From assembly GCF_002812955.1 (NCBI RefSeq), contig NZ_PFXK01000008.1, positions 62,001 to 126,000 on the forward strand: a stretch of DNA of 64,000 nucleotides. The letters are read 5' to 3'. The DNA is from Vibrio sp. HA2012 (lineage in GTDB: Bacteria; Pseudomonadota; Gammaproteobacteria; Enterobacterales; Vibrionaceae). The notes beneath the pieces are model-generated. The model was given only the letters and a program-made list of their open reading frames with translations. It was not told where the DNA came from and did no database searches. Both the position numbers and the translations under genes were made by a program. Shown in pieces: positions 10,046 through 19,461 of the stretch; positions within the stretch are counted from its first letter, which is position 1; every line of letters begins with the position of its first letter.

Positions 10046-10600
10046 TTATGCGTAAGCTGCTTCCACTTCACTCAGCATATTACGAACGGTTTTGCGTGTT
10101 TTACGGCGGCCAAAAAATCCCAGACCGGTATACAAAAACGATTTTCTTTTCTTATTGGTAATAACACCATCAATATAATACAGACGATTTTTACTGAAAA
10201 TAATGTTTCTCAGCCCTTCATCACACATGCAGATAAAGTTACTCAGGCAGTAATGTTCCAGCTCTTTAAGTAACCCGGTGACCTTTTCTTTAGGCAATTG
10301 ATTATCACGGATGATATCGTACAGATTTCCGCCACACTCGGAATTAATATGCTCATAAACCAGCCCGGTTCCCAGATTGGTTTCAACAAACCCGAAGCAC
10401 TTAGGCAGATGTTCCAGCGGAACGTCTTTCTTATACAGCTTGTTGTAAAAGCGATACTCAAGTTTATTAATTTTCAGCGGACTGTGGCTATGCATGACTT
10501 TAATGCACAGATCAGCGTTATCCGGATGCTGATAGCAGGTTCGTGTTGTTCCTTTACCAAGCATATCAGCCTTGCTTAGCATTATCATAATAAGACTCAT
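10046..10600 (-). CDS. yrbL: YrbL-like protein (PhoP regulatory network family, kinase fold)
   Basis: A 184-residue protein resembling E. coli YrbL: a GKGTTRTCYQHPDNADLCIKV start (nucleotide-loop and Lys-like region), FGFVETNLGTGLVYEHI in the middle, and an end block CDEGLRNIIF...YYIDGVI that matches the catalytic Asp/Asn and DFG-like parts of small protein-kinase-like folds. YrbL is PhoP-regulated in enterics, but its biochemical role is unknown. The first methionine is used here; methionines at residues 5 and 7 are alternatives because no clear ribosome site is seen. It shares the minus strand with the diguanylate cyclase gene 137 bases upstream. Confidence 0.75.
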   Translation of the reverse strand: MSLIMIMLSKADMLGKGTTRTCYQHPDNADLCIKVMHSHSPLKINKLEYRFYNKLYKKDVPLEHLPKCFGFVETNLGTGLVYEHINSECGGNLYDIIRDNQLPKEKVTGLLKELEHYCLSNFICMCDEGLRNIIFSKNRLYYIDGVITNKKRKSFLYTGLGFFGRRKTRKTVRNMLSEVEAAYA

Positions 10601-10737
10601 CTGACGTTGTATTATTTTTCAGCAGGATTTTAACTGTGTCACACTTTTGAATCCAGTAAAAAAAAGAATTTTTTATGACTTTTTATATCTTTACTTATTT
10701 TTGCAACATATCTGTGATCGCAAATCCATAGACATAA

Positions 10738-11826
10738 CTAATAAAAACTGTATTGATTTTTCCCGTTATGCTTCGAAACATACATGGCCTGATCCGCACA
10801 GCGGATTAGTTTTTCCAGCGTGTCTCCGTCTTTTCCGAATAAGGAAACTCCAATACTGAATGTCACTGATTGCAGGTAAGCCCCGATCTCGACCTTATCT
10901 GAGCAGCTTTCCGATATTCTGTTAAGGATACTTTTTAGTGTGTCCAAATCAGGAACATCACTCAGAAGAAGAAGAAATTCATCCCCGGCATACCGACAGA
11001 CAGAATATTCATGCTTTTGGGTGCTCCTGTCAGTATGGCGCACACAGTTATCCAGCCTTTTAGCAAAAAGTTGTAAAACTTCATCTCCGGCATCGTGACC
11101 GAGTGAATCGTTAATATATTTGAAATTATCTACATCAAGAAAAACAAGAGCCGTCAGTGCGGCGCTGTTTCTCTGCTGTCTCAGCTTACGCGTCGCCCAC
11201 TCTTCAAAACTCCAGCGATTCGACAGCCCGGTAAGCGGATCGGTATACGCCAGTTCTTCAATACCGGCTGAATAAAGGTCTTTCAGGTACTGATTGGTTT
11301 TACGATAATAATAGTTGGAAGTCAGACAACTGATACACATGGCTAAATAGCTGGTATATAAAGGGGCACTTAATGTATCAATCGTAAATGTATACGGTAG
11401 TATATTAAGCCACTCTGCCAACAGCATTCCTGCCAGAAAAAGACTAAAAAAGATGGCGTAATGTAATGCACTCTTAAAGCGGTTAATAATAATAACCGTT
11501 GCTATAACAGGAAACACCCAGAACAGATGTCTCTCCGGAAGTACGACATGCGCGACTGCCGTAATGATCAAAGCAATATTAACCAGCGTAGTTGAACAAA
11601 ACCGGGGGGAACGTTTAAGCCGCCATAAGGTGATAAAACAAAGTAACGCACTAATAGAATTAAGCACAACAAATGGATACCGAACCTGTAACACCAGGTT
11701 GATAACACTGTAAATCGTCAATAACGCCCCTGGGATAGCACTTGCCGCATAGCAAAGTCTCCTCTGACGTATCTGGCTCATATCAGCCATATCTTTTAGA
11801 GTTTTATTCGCCAGCACATCAAGCAT
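10738..11826 (-). CDS. Membrane-bound diguanylate cyclase (GGDEF domain)
   Basis: A 362-residue protein that should make cyclic di-GMP from two GTP. About six hydrophobic helices occupy residues 25-175; then a GGDEF domain begins at ELAYTDPLTGLSNR (191-204), with VFLDVDNFKYINDSLGHDAGD for Mg/GTP binding and the active-site signature RYAGDEFLLLL (AGDEF at 280-284). AGDEF is a known active variant. The residues just before it (KHEY) do not form the RxxD inhibitory site, so product inhibition through that site is not expected. The membrane part is an uncharacterised sensor. It likely affects motility or biofilm choice. Confidence 0.9.
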   Translation of the reverse strand: MLDVLANKTLKDMADMSQIRQRRLCYAASAIPGALLTIYSVINLVLQVRYPFVVLNSISALLCFITLWRLKRSPRFCSTTLVNIALIITAVAHVVLPERHLFWVFPVIATVIIINRFKSALHYAIFFSLFLAGMLLAEWLNILPYTFTIDTLSAPLYTSYLAMCISCLTSNYYYRKTNQYLKDLYSAGIEELAYTDPLTGLSNRWSFEEWATRKLRQQRNSAALTALVFLDVDNFKYINDSLGHDAGDEVLQLFAKRLDNCVRHTDRSTQKHEYSVCRYAGDEFLLLLSDVPDLDTLKSILNRISESCSDKVEIGAYLQSVTFSIGVSLFGKDGDTLEKLIRCADQAMYVSKHNGKNQYSFY

Positions 11827-12089
11827 AGTTTTGTTATTTATATATCTGAATAGTTATTCGACGCATTCTACTCTTTTGTTTCAAAATGTATATGTAATTC
11901 AAGTCATAGAATTGTCAGTAGTAACAAGTTGAAGAAAGCATTTTTAGCCAGTAGAAAGCCGATAAGTAACAATAACTTCAATAGACTATAGCGCCAGAAA
12001 GCGCTCTCTCAGCAAATCCCTTTCCCAGTTGCCGTCCCTACCAATCAGGAGTACAGTTCATTAGTCGCATAGCCTTACGGAAAAATATT

Positions 12090-12806
12090 ATGGATTTGAA
12101 CACTGAGTATAACCCTATGTATCAGCTATATTACTATCCGAACAATGCTAGCCTCGCTCCCCACTTCCTACTCCATCATATGAAGTTAAACTACAAATTG
12201 CTGTTGGTTGATAGACAATCAAATTATCAGAAATCACCGGATTATTTAAAGCTCAATCCTGCCGGACGAATCCCGACTCTGATCGCCAATAATCAACCCA
12301 TTTTTGAAAGTCCGGCTATATGCATACATCTCTGTGAATCACATCCTGAATATGGACTGATTCCCCCCGTTGGAGATCCGTTACGTCCTCTGTTTTTTCA
12401 GTGGCTGGCCTTTTTAAATAATACACTTCAAGCTGAATTAATGGTTCGTTACTATCCACACCGTCATACAAATGATGAATCCACAATACCAAACGTTATA
12501 GCAGCTCAGGATGAGCGTATTGCAGATGCACTATCTATCATAAACGATCAGTTAGAACACCACAGATACCTGCTCGGAAACGATCTGTCAGCTTGTGATT
12601 ACTTTCTATTCATGCTGGCCGAGTGGTCATTACCAGTCAAACAGTCGCCATTAACATTTAAGTATCTGGCAAATTATCTGAAACGATTATCTGAAAACCC
12701 AACTGTGAAGGCTGTTTGTGAAATCGAAGCCATTGATCTCACACCATTTGAAGAAGTGAATAAAGACTTTGCGAGCGAGCTACCCAGCAGGGTAAGTCAC
12801 CAATAA
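12090..12806 (+). CDS. Glutathione S-transferase family protein
   Basis: A 238-residue cytosolic protein. The N-terminal thioredoxin-like domain starts YQLYYYPNNASLAPHFLLHH and has LNPAGRIPTLIANNQPIFES, where the cis-Pro and the Glu-Ser glutathione site are normally found; the C-terminal half is all-helical (QWLAFLNNTLQAELMVRYY). It resembles bacterial beta/theta-like GSTs. The start at 12090 has GGA eight bases upstream; an internal ATG at 12117 gives the more usual GST N-terminus and is an alternative. Substrate unknown. Confidence 0.85.
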   Translation: MDLNTEYNPMYQLYYYPNNASLAPHFLLHHMKLNYKLLLVDRQSNYQKSPDYLKLNPAGRIPTLIANNQPIFESPAICIHLCESHPEYGLIPPVGDPLRPLFFQWLAFLNNTLQAELMVRYYPHRHTNDESTIPNVIAAQDERIADALSIINDQLEHHRYLLGNDLSACDYFLFMLAEWSLPVKQSPLTFKYLANYLKRLSENPTVKAVCEIEAIDLTPFEEVNKDFASELPSRVSHQ

Positions 12807-12842
12807 CAAAAAAGCCTCGACAATACTTAGTATTGTCAAGGC
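12805..12842 (-). terminator. Terminator downstream of tRNA-Arg
   Basis: A stem of GCCT and GACAATA (12814-12825, one mismatch) with TATTGTC and AGGC (12831-12842). On the minus strand it is followed by TTTTTTGTT, fitting termination of the tRNA transcript; it may also act for the GST gene. Confidence 0.7.
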
Positions 12843-12855
12843 CTTATCGAAATAA

Positions 12856-12932
<77 letters not shown>

Positions 12933-13130
12933 GCTGTGGGGTTGAATTATACGAGTTAAGGCACTTAGGTCAACGCCTTTCTCCAACATCGTGATTTGAA
13001 TGGGCAAAAAAAGACCAGCGATGAAATAAATTATCTTCCGGGCTGAGAAGCAAACGTTTGCCAATAGATATTCCGTCCGATTTTTGCGACAATGCCCGCA
13101 CTCTCCGTGACACAGGCATTCAGGGATATT

Positions 13131-13991
13131 ATGACTGCACAAAATATTGATGGAAAACTCATCTCACAGACCGTTCGTTCAGAAGTCGCTGCCCGGGTAA
13201 AATCCCGCACAGAAGCAGGGCTACGCGCTCCGGGACTGGCGGTAATTCTGGTTGGTGAAGACCCGGCTTCTCAAGTGTATGTCGGCAGTAAGCGTAAAGC
13301 TTGCGACGAAGTCGGCTTTATCTCGAAATCTTATGATCTCCCTGCAACGGCAACAGAACAGGATCTGCTTACGCTTGTTGAACAGTTGAACAATGATGCG
13401 GAGATCGATGGCATTCTGGTTCAGCTTCCCCTGCCAGCCGGTATCGATAGTACTAAAGTACTCGAGAGCATTCATCCGGAAAAAGATGTCGATGGTTTCC
13501 ACCCTTATAATGTTGGCCGCCTGTGCCAGCGGATGCCGAAACTGCGCTCCTGCACCCCGAAAGGCATCATGACTCTGCTTGAGCGGTATAATATTGAACT
13601 GCGCGGAAAACACGCCGTTGTTGTAGGAGCGTCCAATATTGTTGGCCGTCCGATGACCATGGAACTGCTGCTGGCAGGATGCACCACCACCACTTGCCAC
13701 CGTTTTACTCATGATCTGGAATCATTTGTCCGTCAGGCCGATCTGCTGGTCGTTGCCGTGGGTAAACCTAATTTTATTCCGGGAGAATGGGTGAAAGAAG
13801 GAGCGGTCGTTGTCGATGTCGGTATCAACCGTCTGGAATCAGGGAAACTGTCCGGTGATGTGGAATATGACATTGCCAAAACCAAAGCCAGCTTTATTAC
13901 TCCGGTTCCCGGTGGCGTTGGCCCGATGACAGTGGCCACTCTGATCGAAAATACCATGATTGCCTGCGAACAATACGACAAAATGAGCTGA
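13131..13991 (+). CDS. folD: Bifunctional methylenetetrahydrofolate dehydrogenase/cyclohydrolase FolD
   Basis: A 286-residue cytosolic enzyme that interconverts 5,10-methylene-THF and 10-formyl-THF through methenyl-THF, using NADP. Signatures: [14 protein letters not shown] (catalytic Lys), [26 protein letters not shown], the nucleotide-binding [15 protein letters not shown] and the C-terminal [15 protein letters not shown]. The start at 13131 (MTAQNIDGK) matches the E. coli protein; an earlier in-frame ATG at 13092 adds 13 unrelated residues. AGGG lies just before the chosen start. A clear terminator follows. It supplies the 10-formyl-THF used by PurU, encoded elsewhere in this window. Confidence 0.97.
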   Translation: MTAQNIDGKLISQTVRSEVAARVKSRTEAGLRAPGLAVILVGEDPASQVYVGSKRKACDEVGFISKSYDLPATATEQDLLTLVEQLNNDAEIDGILVQLPLPAGIDSTKVLESIHPEKDVDGFHPYNVGRLCQRMPKLRSCTPKGIMTLLERYNIELRGKHAVVVGASNIVGRPMTMELLLAGCTTTTCHRFTHDLESFVRQADLLVVAVGKPNFIPGEWVKEGAVVVDVGINRLESGKLSGDVEYDIAKTKASFITPVPGGVGPMTVATLIENTMIACEQYDKMS

Positions 13992-13997
13992 TGTACC

Positions 13998-14030
13998 GCC
14001 ACCGGCATATTCATTTGCCGGTGGCTCTTT
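13998..14030 (+). terminator. Terminator after folD
   Basis: A perfect 10-bp stem GCCACCGGCA (13998-14007) with TGCCGGTGGC (14016-14025) is followed by TCTTTGTT. Confidence 0.8.
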
Positions 14031-14055
14031 GTTGTACCCGACCAGAATTCAGCCC

Positions 14056-15030
14056 TTAATCTGCTTTAATCCGATCCGCCAGATGACTCACTGCCAGGCC
14101 GAAGTAATAAGACCGGTTCCACTTCATAAGCACCTGATAGTTATTGTAAATAAGATAAGATCTGCCGTTTCTGTCATCCGGCATGATCAGCCAGGCATCA
14201 ATATCATGCTTCAGTGCCGGTAACGGACTTCCATTGGCTTTACGGATCCCAAGCCGGTTCCATTCCCGCAGCGTTCTGGCTTTTTCAGTCTGACGCCCGG
14301 CCAGATCAGAAGAAAGAGAATCCGGAACCAGAACTTCCCTTCCCCAGGTATAATTATCATCCCATCCGGATTGCTTCAGATAATTCGCGGCAGAAGCAAA
14401 AACATCGGTTCGGGTGTTCCAGATATCTTTACGACCGTCACCATTTCCATCCTGTGCAAAAGCCAGAAACGAGCTGGGCATAAACTGACATTGTCCCATG
14501 GCACCAGCCCAGGAACTCTTCATATTTTGAACCTCAATATGCCCCTGATCCAAAATCGTCAGCGCGGCCATGGTTTCCTGACGGAAAAATGACTCACGCC
14601 TGCCGTCATAAGCCAGAGTCGATAGTGCATCGATAATATTGTAGTTCCCCATCAACTTACCGAAACTACTCTCGATTCCCCACAGAGCCACGATAAACCG
14701 GGGCTGAACTCCGTAGTGTTTACCAATCCGATACAACTCATTGTAGTGTTTGTTATACAAGGCCTTAGCCTGTTTCACTCGCCAGTCCGGTAAAGTACTC
14801 ACCAGATACTCATCCAGGGTTTGTCTCTTCTCCGGTTGATTCTGATCGGCTTTCACCGCCCTTGGTTTATAACTCACGTTGGCAAAAGCTTTATTCAGGG
14901 TCTGCTCTGAGATACCTAACGTGCGCGCTTCCTGTTTAAGCGTCGTGATATAGTCAGAAAATTCCGGTTTTGCCTCAGCGACACCAACAGAGATCCCAAA
15001 TCCTAGCAGTAGCGTAATTACTTTTTTCAA
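14056..15030 (-). CDS. Lytic murein transglycosylase, MltB family
   Basis: A 324-residue exported protein that should cleave peptidoglycan glycan strands to 1,6-anhydro-muropeptides. The signal peptide MKKVITLLLGFGISVGVAEA has no lipobox cysteine, so unlike E. coli MltB it appears to be soluble in the periplasm. The MltB core is clear: FIVALWGIESSFGKLMGNYN (catalytic Glu), TLAYDGRRESFF, SWAGAMGQCQFMPSSFLAFA and DGNGDGRKDIWNT (calcium-binding EF-hand-like loop). There is no C-terminal peptidoglycan-binding domain. It is followed on the same strand by a gap from ycgL (57 bases). Confidence 0.92.
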   Translation of the reverse strand: MKKVITLLLGFGISVGVAEAKPEFSDYITTLKQEARTLGISEQTLNKAFANVSYKPRAVKADQNQPEKRQTLDEYLVSTLPDWRVKQAKALYNKHYNELYRIGKHYGVQPRFIVALWGIESSFGKLMGNYNIIDALSTLAYDGRRESFFRQETMAALTILDQGHIEVQNMKSSWAGAMGQCQFMPSSFLAFAQDGNGDGRKDIWNTRTDVFASAANYLKQSGWDDNYTWGREVLVPDSLSSDLAGRQTEKARTLREWNRLGIRKANGSPLPALKHDIDAWLIMPDDRNGRSYLIYNNYQVLMKWNRSYYFGLAVSHLADRIKAD

Positions 15031-15086
15031 TCCTTTCTCCTTTGATCCTTATCCATTTGTTATTATATTTTTGGATCAGCACTGAC

Positions 15087-15365
15087 TTAATCGCTCTGCC
15101 CCGCCATCAGATCCTTAAACTGCTTCAGTACATTTTCCGGTGGTGGTGGCAATTGCAGGAAGAACCCCTGTTCCTGTATCGATTCCCGCACTTTATTAAT
15201 ATCGACCTGAGCTAATTTACGCCCTTCAAGTTTAATTACCATGACAAAAACCGGCTTCCCGAACATTGTCATCAGCTCATTCGGTACTTCGGAGAAGTTA
15301 TCCTTGGTTGGAATATAGAGGTAAGTCCCCTCTTTATTGGTACTTTTATAAATAGAACACAACAT
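15087..15365 (-). CDS. ycgL: YcgL domain protein
   Basis: A 92-residue cytosolic protein of the YcgL family, with the family blocks [24 protein letters not shown] and [14 protein letters not shown]. Its role is not established; it often sits beside minC, as here (divergent). The start at 15365 (MLCSIYKST) is preferred over an ATG at 15380 because AAGG lies seven bases upstream and the sequence then aligns with the family. Confidence 0.93.
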   Translation of the reverse strand: MLCSIYKSTNKEGTYLYIPTKDNFSEVPNELMTMFGKPVFVMVIKLEGRKLAQVDINKVRESIQEQGFFLQLPPPPENVLKQFKDLMAGQSD

Positions 15366-15520
15366 ATCAAGCCTTACCATTCATAGCCTATGGTTATTAT
15401 TTAAACGACAAAGTGTAAGTTTTAAACACTTTAGTGACATTTATACCTAAAACGTTATTTTTTGCAATAACATGACTTGCTGACTCAGATCCTGAGAGAT
15501 AACATAATCCCCGGATTTTT

Positions 15521-15551
15521 GGCAGGCGCATAAAATGTCTGCCTGTTTTTT
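15521..15551 (+). terminator. Terminator-like hairpin upstream of minC
   Basis: An 8-bp stem (GGCAGGCG at 15521-15528 with TGTCTGCC at 15536-15543, two G-T pairs, 7-base loop) is followed by TG and six T. It ends 38 bases before the minC start, although no gene precedes it on this strand. It therefore implies either a short upstream RNA or an attenuated minC leader. See findings. Confidence 0.55.
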
Positions 15552-15589
15552 CACTATTTTTAACTTCTACTATCGGGGTATCGGCAACA

Positions 15590-16267
15590 ATGACTCAAAC
15601 ACCAGACCTGAAAGGTAGCAGTTTTACTCTGTCGGTTCTGCATCTGTTCAATAATAACGTATCAGAAACGTTAGCTTATCTCGATGAAAAGGTCGCTAAA
15701 GCCCCTTCTTTTTTTGCATCAGCGCCCGTGGTTCTGAACATCACCAAAGTTGAAGACGACATTGATTTCACCGGCCTGAAACAGGGCATCCTTAATATTG
15801 GACTGATCCCGGTCGGGGTCACTGGATGCAAAGACAAAAGAACCCAAAACCTGGCGAAAGAAGCCGGGCTTGCGGTAATGTCAGCCGCCAAAACACCTTC
15901 TCAGGCTCCGGCAGAAATGGCTCCGGTTAAGGTAATACAAACGCCGGTACGTTCCGGACAACAGATTTACGCCAAAGATAGCGATCTTGTGATCCTGAAC
16001 CATATCAGTGCCGGAGCAGAAGTGATTGCTGATGGCAGTATCCATATTCACGGCACCCTGCGAGGCAGAGCAATCGCAGGAGCAAGCGGACAAAAAGAAG
16101 CAAAAATTATTTGCCAAGATTTACAGGCTGAGCTGGTTTCCATTGCCGGAAATTACTGGCTGAGCGATCAAATTACTGATGAGTTCTGGCAGAAAAAAGT
16201 CATGCTCTCCCTGCAGTCTGATGCAGAGCAGAACGATTTTCTTTCCTTCCGGACTCTGGATATATAA
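15590..16267 (+). CDS. minC: Septum-site inhibitor MinC
   Basis: A 225-residue cytosolic protein that blocks FtsZ ring formation away from mid-cell when carried by MinD. The N-terminal FtsZ-inhibiting domain covers about 1-105 ([12 protein letters not shown] start, then [20 protein letters not shown]). A variable linker with Pro and Ala follows, and the C-terminal beta-helix begins near [19 protein letters not shown] with [10 protein letters not shown] and the MinD-binding end of the fold. First gene of minCDE, 13 bases before minD. The upstream hairpin (15521-15551) could modulate its expression. Confidence 0.97.
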   Translation: MTQTPDLKGSSFTLSVLHLFNNNVSETLAYLDEKVAKAPSFFASAPVVLNITKVEDDIDFTGLKQGILNIGLIPVGVTGCKDKRTQNLAKEAGLAVMSAAKTPSQAPAEMAPVKVIQTPVRSGQQIYAKDSDLVILNHISAGAEVIADGSIHIHGTLRGRAIAGASGQKEAKIICQDLQAELVSIAGNYWLSDQITDEFWQKKVMLSLQSDAEQNDFLSFRTLDI

Positions 16268-16280
16268 AAAGGATTAAAAG

Positions 16281-17093
16281 ATGGCACGCATTATTGTGGT
16301 CACCTCAGGAAAAGGCGGCGTAGGTAAAACTACATCAAGCGCCGCAATCGCTTCCGGGCTGGCTCTGAAGGGCAAAAAAACCGCGGTGATCGATTTCGAT
16401 ATCGGTCTACGTAATCTGGATTTGATCATGGGCTGTGAACGCCGTGTGGTTTACGACTTCGTTAACGTAATCAACGGTGAAGCAACATTGAATCAGGCAC
16501 TGATTAAAGATAAACGTGCTGATAACCTGTTTATACTGCCGGCTTCTCAGACCCGGGATAAAGATGCCCTGACCCGAGATGGTGTACAGCGAGTCTTTGA
16601 CGAACTGGATGAAATGGGTTTTGAGTTTATTATCTGTGACTCTCCCGCTGGTATTGAACAGGGTGCGCTGATGGCATTGTACTTTGCTGACGAAGCCATC
16701 GTAACCACCAACCCTGAAGTCTCATCGGTTCGGGATTCAGACCGTATTCTGGGTATTCTGGATTCAAAATCCCGCCGGGCTGAACAAGGACTGGAACCTA
16801 TCAGGCAACATCTGCTGCTTACCCGCTATAACCCGTCTCGGGTTAATCTTGGTGAAATGCTCAGTGTCAGTGATGTTGAAGAAATCCTGCATATCAAATT
16901 ACTGGGGGTTATCCCAGAGAGTCAGGCGGTACTGAACGCGTCCAACAAGGGGGTTCCGGTTATCTTTGATGAGCAGTCTGATGCAGGGCAAGCCTACGAT
17001 GATACCGTAGAACGCCTGCTTGGTGAGGAAGCGGATTTCCGTTTTCTGACCGAAGAAAAGAAAAGCCTGTTCAAACGACTATTCGGAGGCTAA
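16281..17093 (+). CDS. minD: Septum-site determining ATPase MinD
   Basis: A 270-residue ParA-type ATPase that binds the membrane in its ATP form, recruits MinC and oscillates pole to pole under MinE. The deviant Walker A KGGVGKT is at residues 11-17, followed by [30 protein letters not shown] and [14 protein letters not shown]. The C-terminal amphipathic membrane helix is present ([11 protein letters not shown]). Ribosome site AAGGA upstream. Its last bases contain GGAGG, the ribosome site of minE. Confidence 0.98.
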   Translation: MARIIVVTSGKGGVGKTTSSAAIASGLALKGKKTAVIDFDIGLRNLDLIMGCERRVVYDFVNVINGEATLNQALIKDKRADNLFILPASQTRDKDALTRDGVQRVFDELDEMGFEFIICDSPAGIEQGALMALYFADEAIVTTNPEVSSVRDSDRILGILDSKSRRAEQGLEPIRQHLLLTRYNPSRVNLGEMLSVSDVEEILHIKLLGVIPESQAVLNASNKGVPVIFDEQSDAGQAYDDTVERLLGEEADFRFLTEEKKSLFKRLFGG

Positions 17094-17094
17094 C

Positions 17095-17358
17095 GTGTCG
17101 CTACTTGAATTTTTCCGTCCACAAAAAAAAGCATCCGCCTCGCTGGCAAAAGAGCGCCTGCAGATTATCGTTGCGGAAAGAAGAAGTCAGGCATCGGGGT
17201 CTCCAACGTATCTTCCTCAGTTAAAAGAAGATATTCTTCAGGTACTGGCCAAATATGTGCAGGTTGATCCTTCCATGGTGCACGTAGCTCTGGAACAGGA
17301 TGATGATGATCTGTCCGTACTGGAACTGAATGTTAGGCTACCGGACGACGATAAATAA
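17095..17358 (+). CDS. minE: Cell division topological specificity factor MinE
   Basis: An 87-residue protein that stimulates MinD ATPase and sets up the Min oscillation. N-terminal membrane-targeting and MinD-binding segment [20 protein letters not shown], then [10 protein letters not shown] (anti-MinCD helix) and the C-terminal topological domain with [17 protein letters not shown]. The start codon is GTG, one base after the minD stop, with GGAGG overlapping the minD end. This suggests translational coupling. A bidirectional terminator follows. Confidence 0.97.
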   Translation: MSLLEFFRPQKKASASLAKERLQIIVAERRSQASGSPTYLPQLKEDILQVLAKYVQVDPSMVHVALEQDDDDLSVLELNVRLPDDDK

Positions 17359-17410
17359 AGACAGCTCCGGCTACCTCTTTATATCAGACAACAAAATCAT
17401 ACCAGACAGC

Positions 17411-17440
17411 AAAAAACCCACTCAAAAAAGTGGGTTTTTA
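17411..17440. terminator. Bidirectional terminator between minE and the BCCT gene
   Basis: An 11-bp stem AAAAACCCACT (17412-17422) with AGTGGGTTTTT (17429-17439) and a 6-base loop; T tracts on both strands. It separates converging genes. Confidence 0.9.
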
Positions 17441-17481
17441 TTATTTACAGCTTATAAGCAATGCAGAAGCTTACGAATACC

Positions 17482-19059
17482 TTAGCGGTTAAAGCGTTCT
17501 GTACGCATCCCCATCAGGAGGCTGACACACATCAGCAGCAGAATAACCGTAAACGGTAAGGCTGTCGATATGGCACCAGCCTGCAAAGCCTGAATTGCCT
17601 GCGTTCCGCCAATCCATAACAGTGCTGCAGCAATGGCACCTTCCATGACCGCCCAGAAAATACGCTGCGGAACCGGAGCATCCACTTTACCGCCGGCAGT
17701 GATACTGTCGATCACCAGCGAACCGGAATCTGAAGAAGTAATAAAGAACACCAGTACCAGAATAACAGCAACCACAGACAAAAGCGTACCAAACGGCAGT
17801 ACATCAAATGCCTGGAACATTGCCAGAGGAACGTCTGTCAGACCATTGGCTCCCAGCTCACCGACACCATGAATCACCTGATCGAGTGCAATACCACCAA
17901 ACACCGACATCCAAATAACGGTCACCAACGTCGGAACCAAAAGCACAGCCGTAATAAACTCTCGTACCGTCCGTCCTTTAGATACACGAGCAATAAACAT
18001 ACCGACAAATGGCGACCAGGAAATCCACCATGCCCAGTAGAATACTGTCCAGCCCTGGAACCAGGCTTCATCGGTACGACCATGCGGATTACTCAGCGGA
18101 ATGATATTCTCTATATAAGCCATCAATGTGGTCGGTATCGAACCCAAAGCAACCGCATAGCAGATCATCGCCACCAGTATCAGCAGCAGAAAAGCAACGA
18201 TCATATTCAGGTTACTCAATACTTTTACGCCACCTTCAATACCGCGAACCACAGAAATAGTCGCCAGCAGAGTAACTCCGATAATAACGATAATTTGCAG
18301 TCCAATTCCGGCATCGATGCCAAATACATGGTGAATCCCACTGGCTGCCTGTTGTGCCCCCAAACCAAGCGATGTTGCCAGACCGAACAGAGTCGCAACG
18401 ACTGCCAGAATATCCACTACATGGCCGGCCCAGCCCCAGGCGCGATCACCCAGTAACGGATAGAAAATCGAACGAATTGAAAGCGGCAGACCTTTGTTAT
18501 AGGCAAAGAACGCCAGTGACAAAGCAACAACACCGTAAATAGCCCAGGGATGGAGTCCCCAGTGGAACATAGTTGCTCCCAACGCTAGCTTTGCCGCTTC
18601 CGGTGTATTCGCCTCTACCCCCAGAGGCGTTTCATACCAACCGGTATAATATGCCACAGGCTCCGCCACACTCCAGAACATAAGTCCAATCCCCATACCA
18701 GCAGCAAACAACATCGCCAGCCAGGAGACATAAGAGTGATCCGCCACAGCTTCTTCACCGCCGAGGCGGATCTTACCGAACGGGGAGACAATCAGGCCAA
18801 GACAGAAGATAACAAAAATATTTCCCGACCAGATAAATAGCCAGTCAAATGCTCCGATGATCTGCCATTTAATGCCATCCAGAACCGTTTTAGCTGATTC
18901 TGCATCACTCACCAGTGTAGCAATCAGAAACAGCAGAATTAAACCAGCACTGATCCCGAACACCGGGTTATGAACATCAAAGCCCCATTTCTGGACGTTA
19001 TCTTGTCCGACCGTATAGTCCGTACTGTCTATACTGTATTTATCGACACCTTTAGTCAT
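17482..19059 (-). CDS. BCCT-family betaine/choline/carnitine transporter
   Basis: A 525-residue inner-membrane carrier that takes up compatible solutes (glycine betaine or choline) with Na+ or H+. Twelve membrane segments are expected. Signature blocks are AAGMGIGLMFWSVAEP, GATMFHWGLHPWAIY and WTVFYWAWWISWSPFVGMFIARVSKG (the conserved aromatic substrate region), then FFITSSDSGSLVID. The start at 19059 has AGAGG five bases upstream; an extension to 19089 is unlikely. It lies divergent to a MarR regulator resembling CosR, next to a proXWV-type transporter, like opuD beside cosR in Vibrio. Substrate is inferred from context. Confidence 0.93.
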   Translation of the reverse strand: MTKGVDKYSIDSTDYTVGQDNVQKWGFDVHNPVFGISAGLILLFLIATLVSDAESAKTVLDGIKWQIIGAFDWLFIWSGNIFVIFCLGLIVSPFGKIRLGGEEAVADHSYVSWLAMLFAAGMGIGLMFWSVAEPVAYYTGWYETPLGVEANTPEAAKLALGATMFHWGLHPWAIYGVVALSLAFFAYNKGLPLSIRSIFYPLLGDRAWGWAGHVVDILAVVATLFGLATSLGLGAQQAASGIHHVFGIDAGIGLQIIVIIGVTLLATISVVRGIEGGVKVLSNLNMIVAFLLLILVAMICYAVALGSIPTTLMAYIENIIPLSNPHGRTDEAWFQGWTVFYWAWWISWSPFVGMFIARVSKGRTVREFITAVLLVPTLVTVIWMSVFGGIALDQVIHGVGELGANGLTDVPLAMFQAFDVLPFGTLLSVVAVILVLVFFITSSDSGSLVIDSITAGGKVDAPVPQRIFWAVMEGAIAAALLWIGGTQAIQALQAGAISTALPFTVILLLMCVSLLMGMRTERFNR

Positions 19060-19461
19060 TTTTCCTCTCATGGTTATAACCGCAGGCACAAATGAATATT
19101 CCGTTTAACATTAATTTGTACTCTCGGTATTTTTATAAAGACTCCGAAAAAATATATACCATCAGAACGTAAAACCTCAAGCTAAAGCTTAAATATTAAC
19201 CAATAATACAGTACATAGCGCCACGAACGAACACTTAACGACCAATACAATCTATCAAATCCCTATCTGTGATATTTGTTGTCTAATCATTTCACCACGA
19301 AATATTTGCCTGATTTCTCGCTCCATGCCGGTTCAAACCACTATCTCAGGCAATTTATTTGTATTTTGCCGGTTGCCCTCTTTAAAAACGGGACAAAGTC
19401 AGTTAACGTCACCCACAAATTATGCTCAGCCATCCCGGTATTAATAAATTGGAGTCTTGCA
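19060..19461. other. Divergent control region between the BCCT gene and cosR, 402 bases
   Basis: The sequence is AT-rich on the carrier side and presumably holds both promoters. An open frame from 19276 runs into cosR, but its translation does not resemble MarR proteins and a good start lies at 19462, so this part is treated as non-coding. No clear operator palindrome was picked out by eye. Confidence 0.5.

Noticed and set aside
19276..19461. N-terminal extension of the CosR-like regulator
   Set aside because: The 62 residues do not resemble MarR proteins and a TTG start with GGAG spacing seven fits the family N-terminus.
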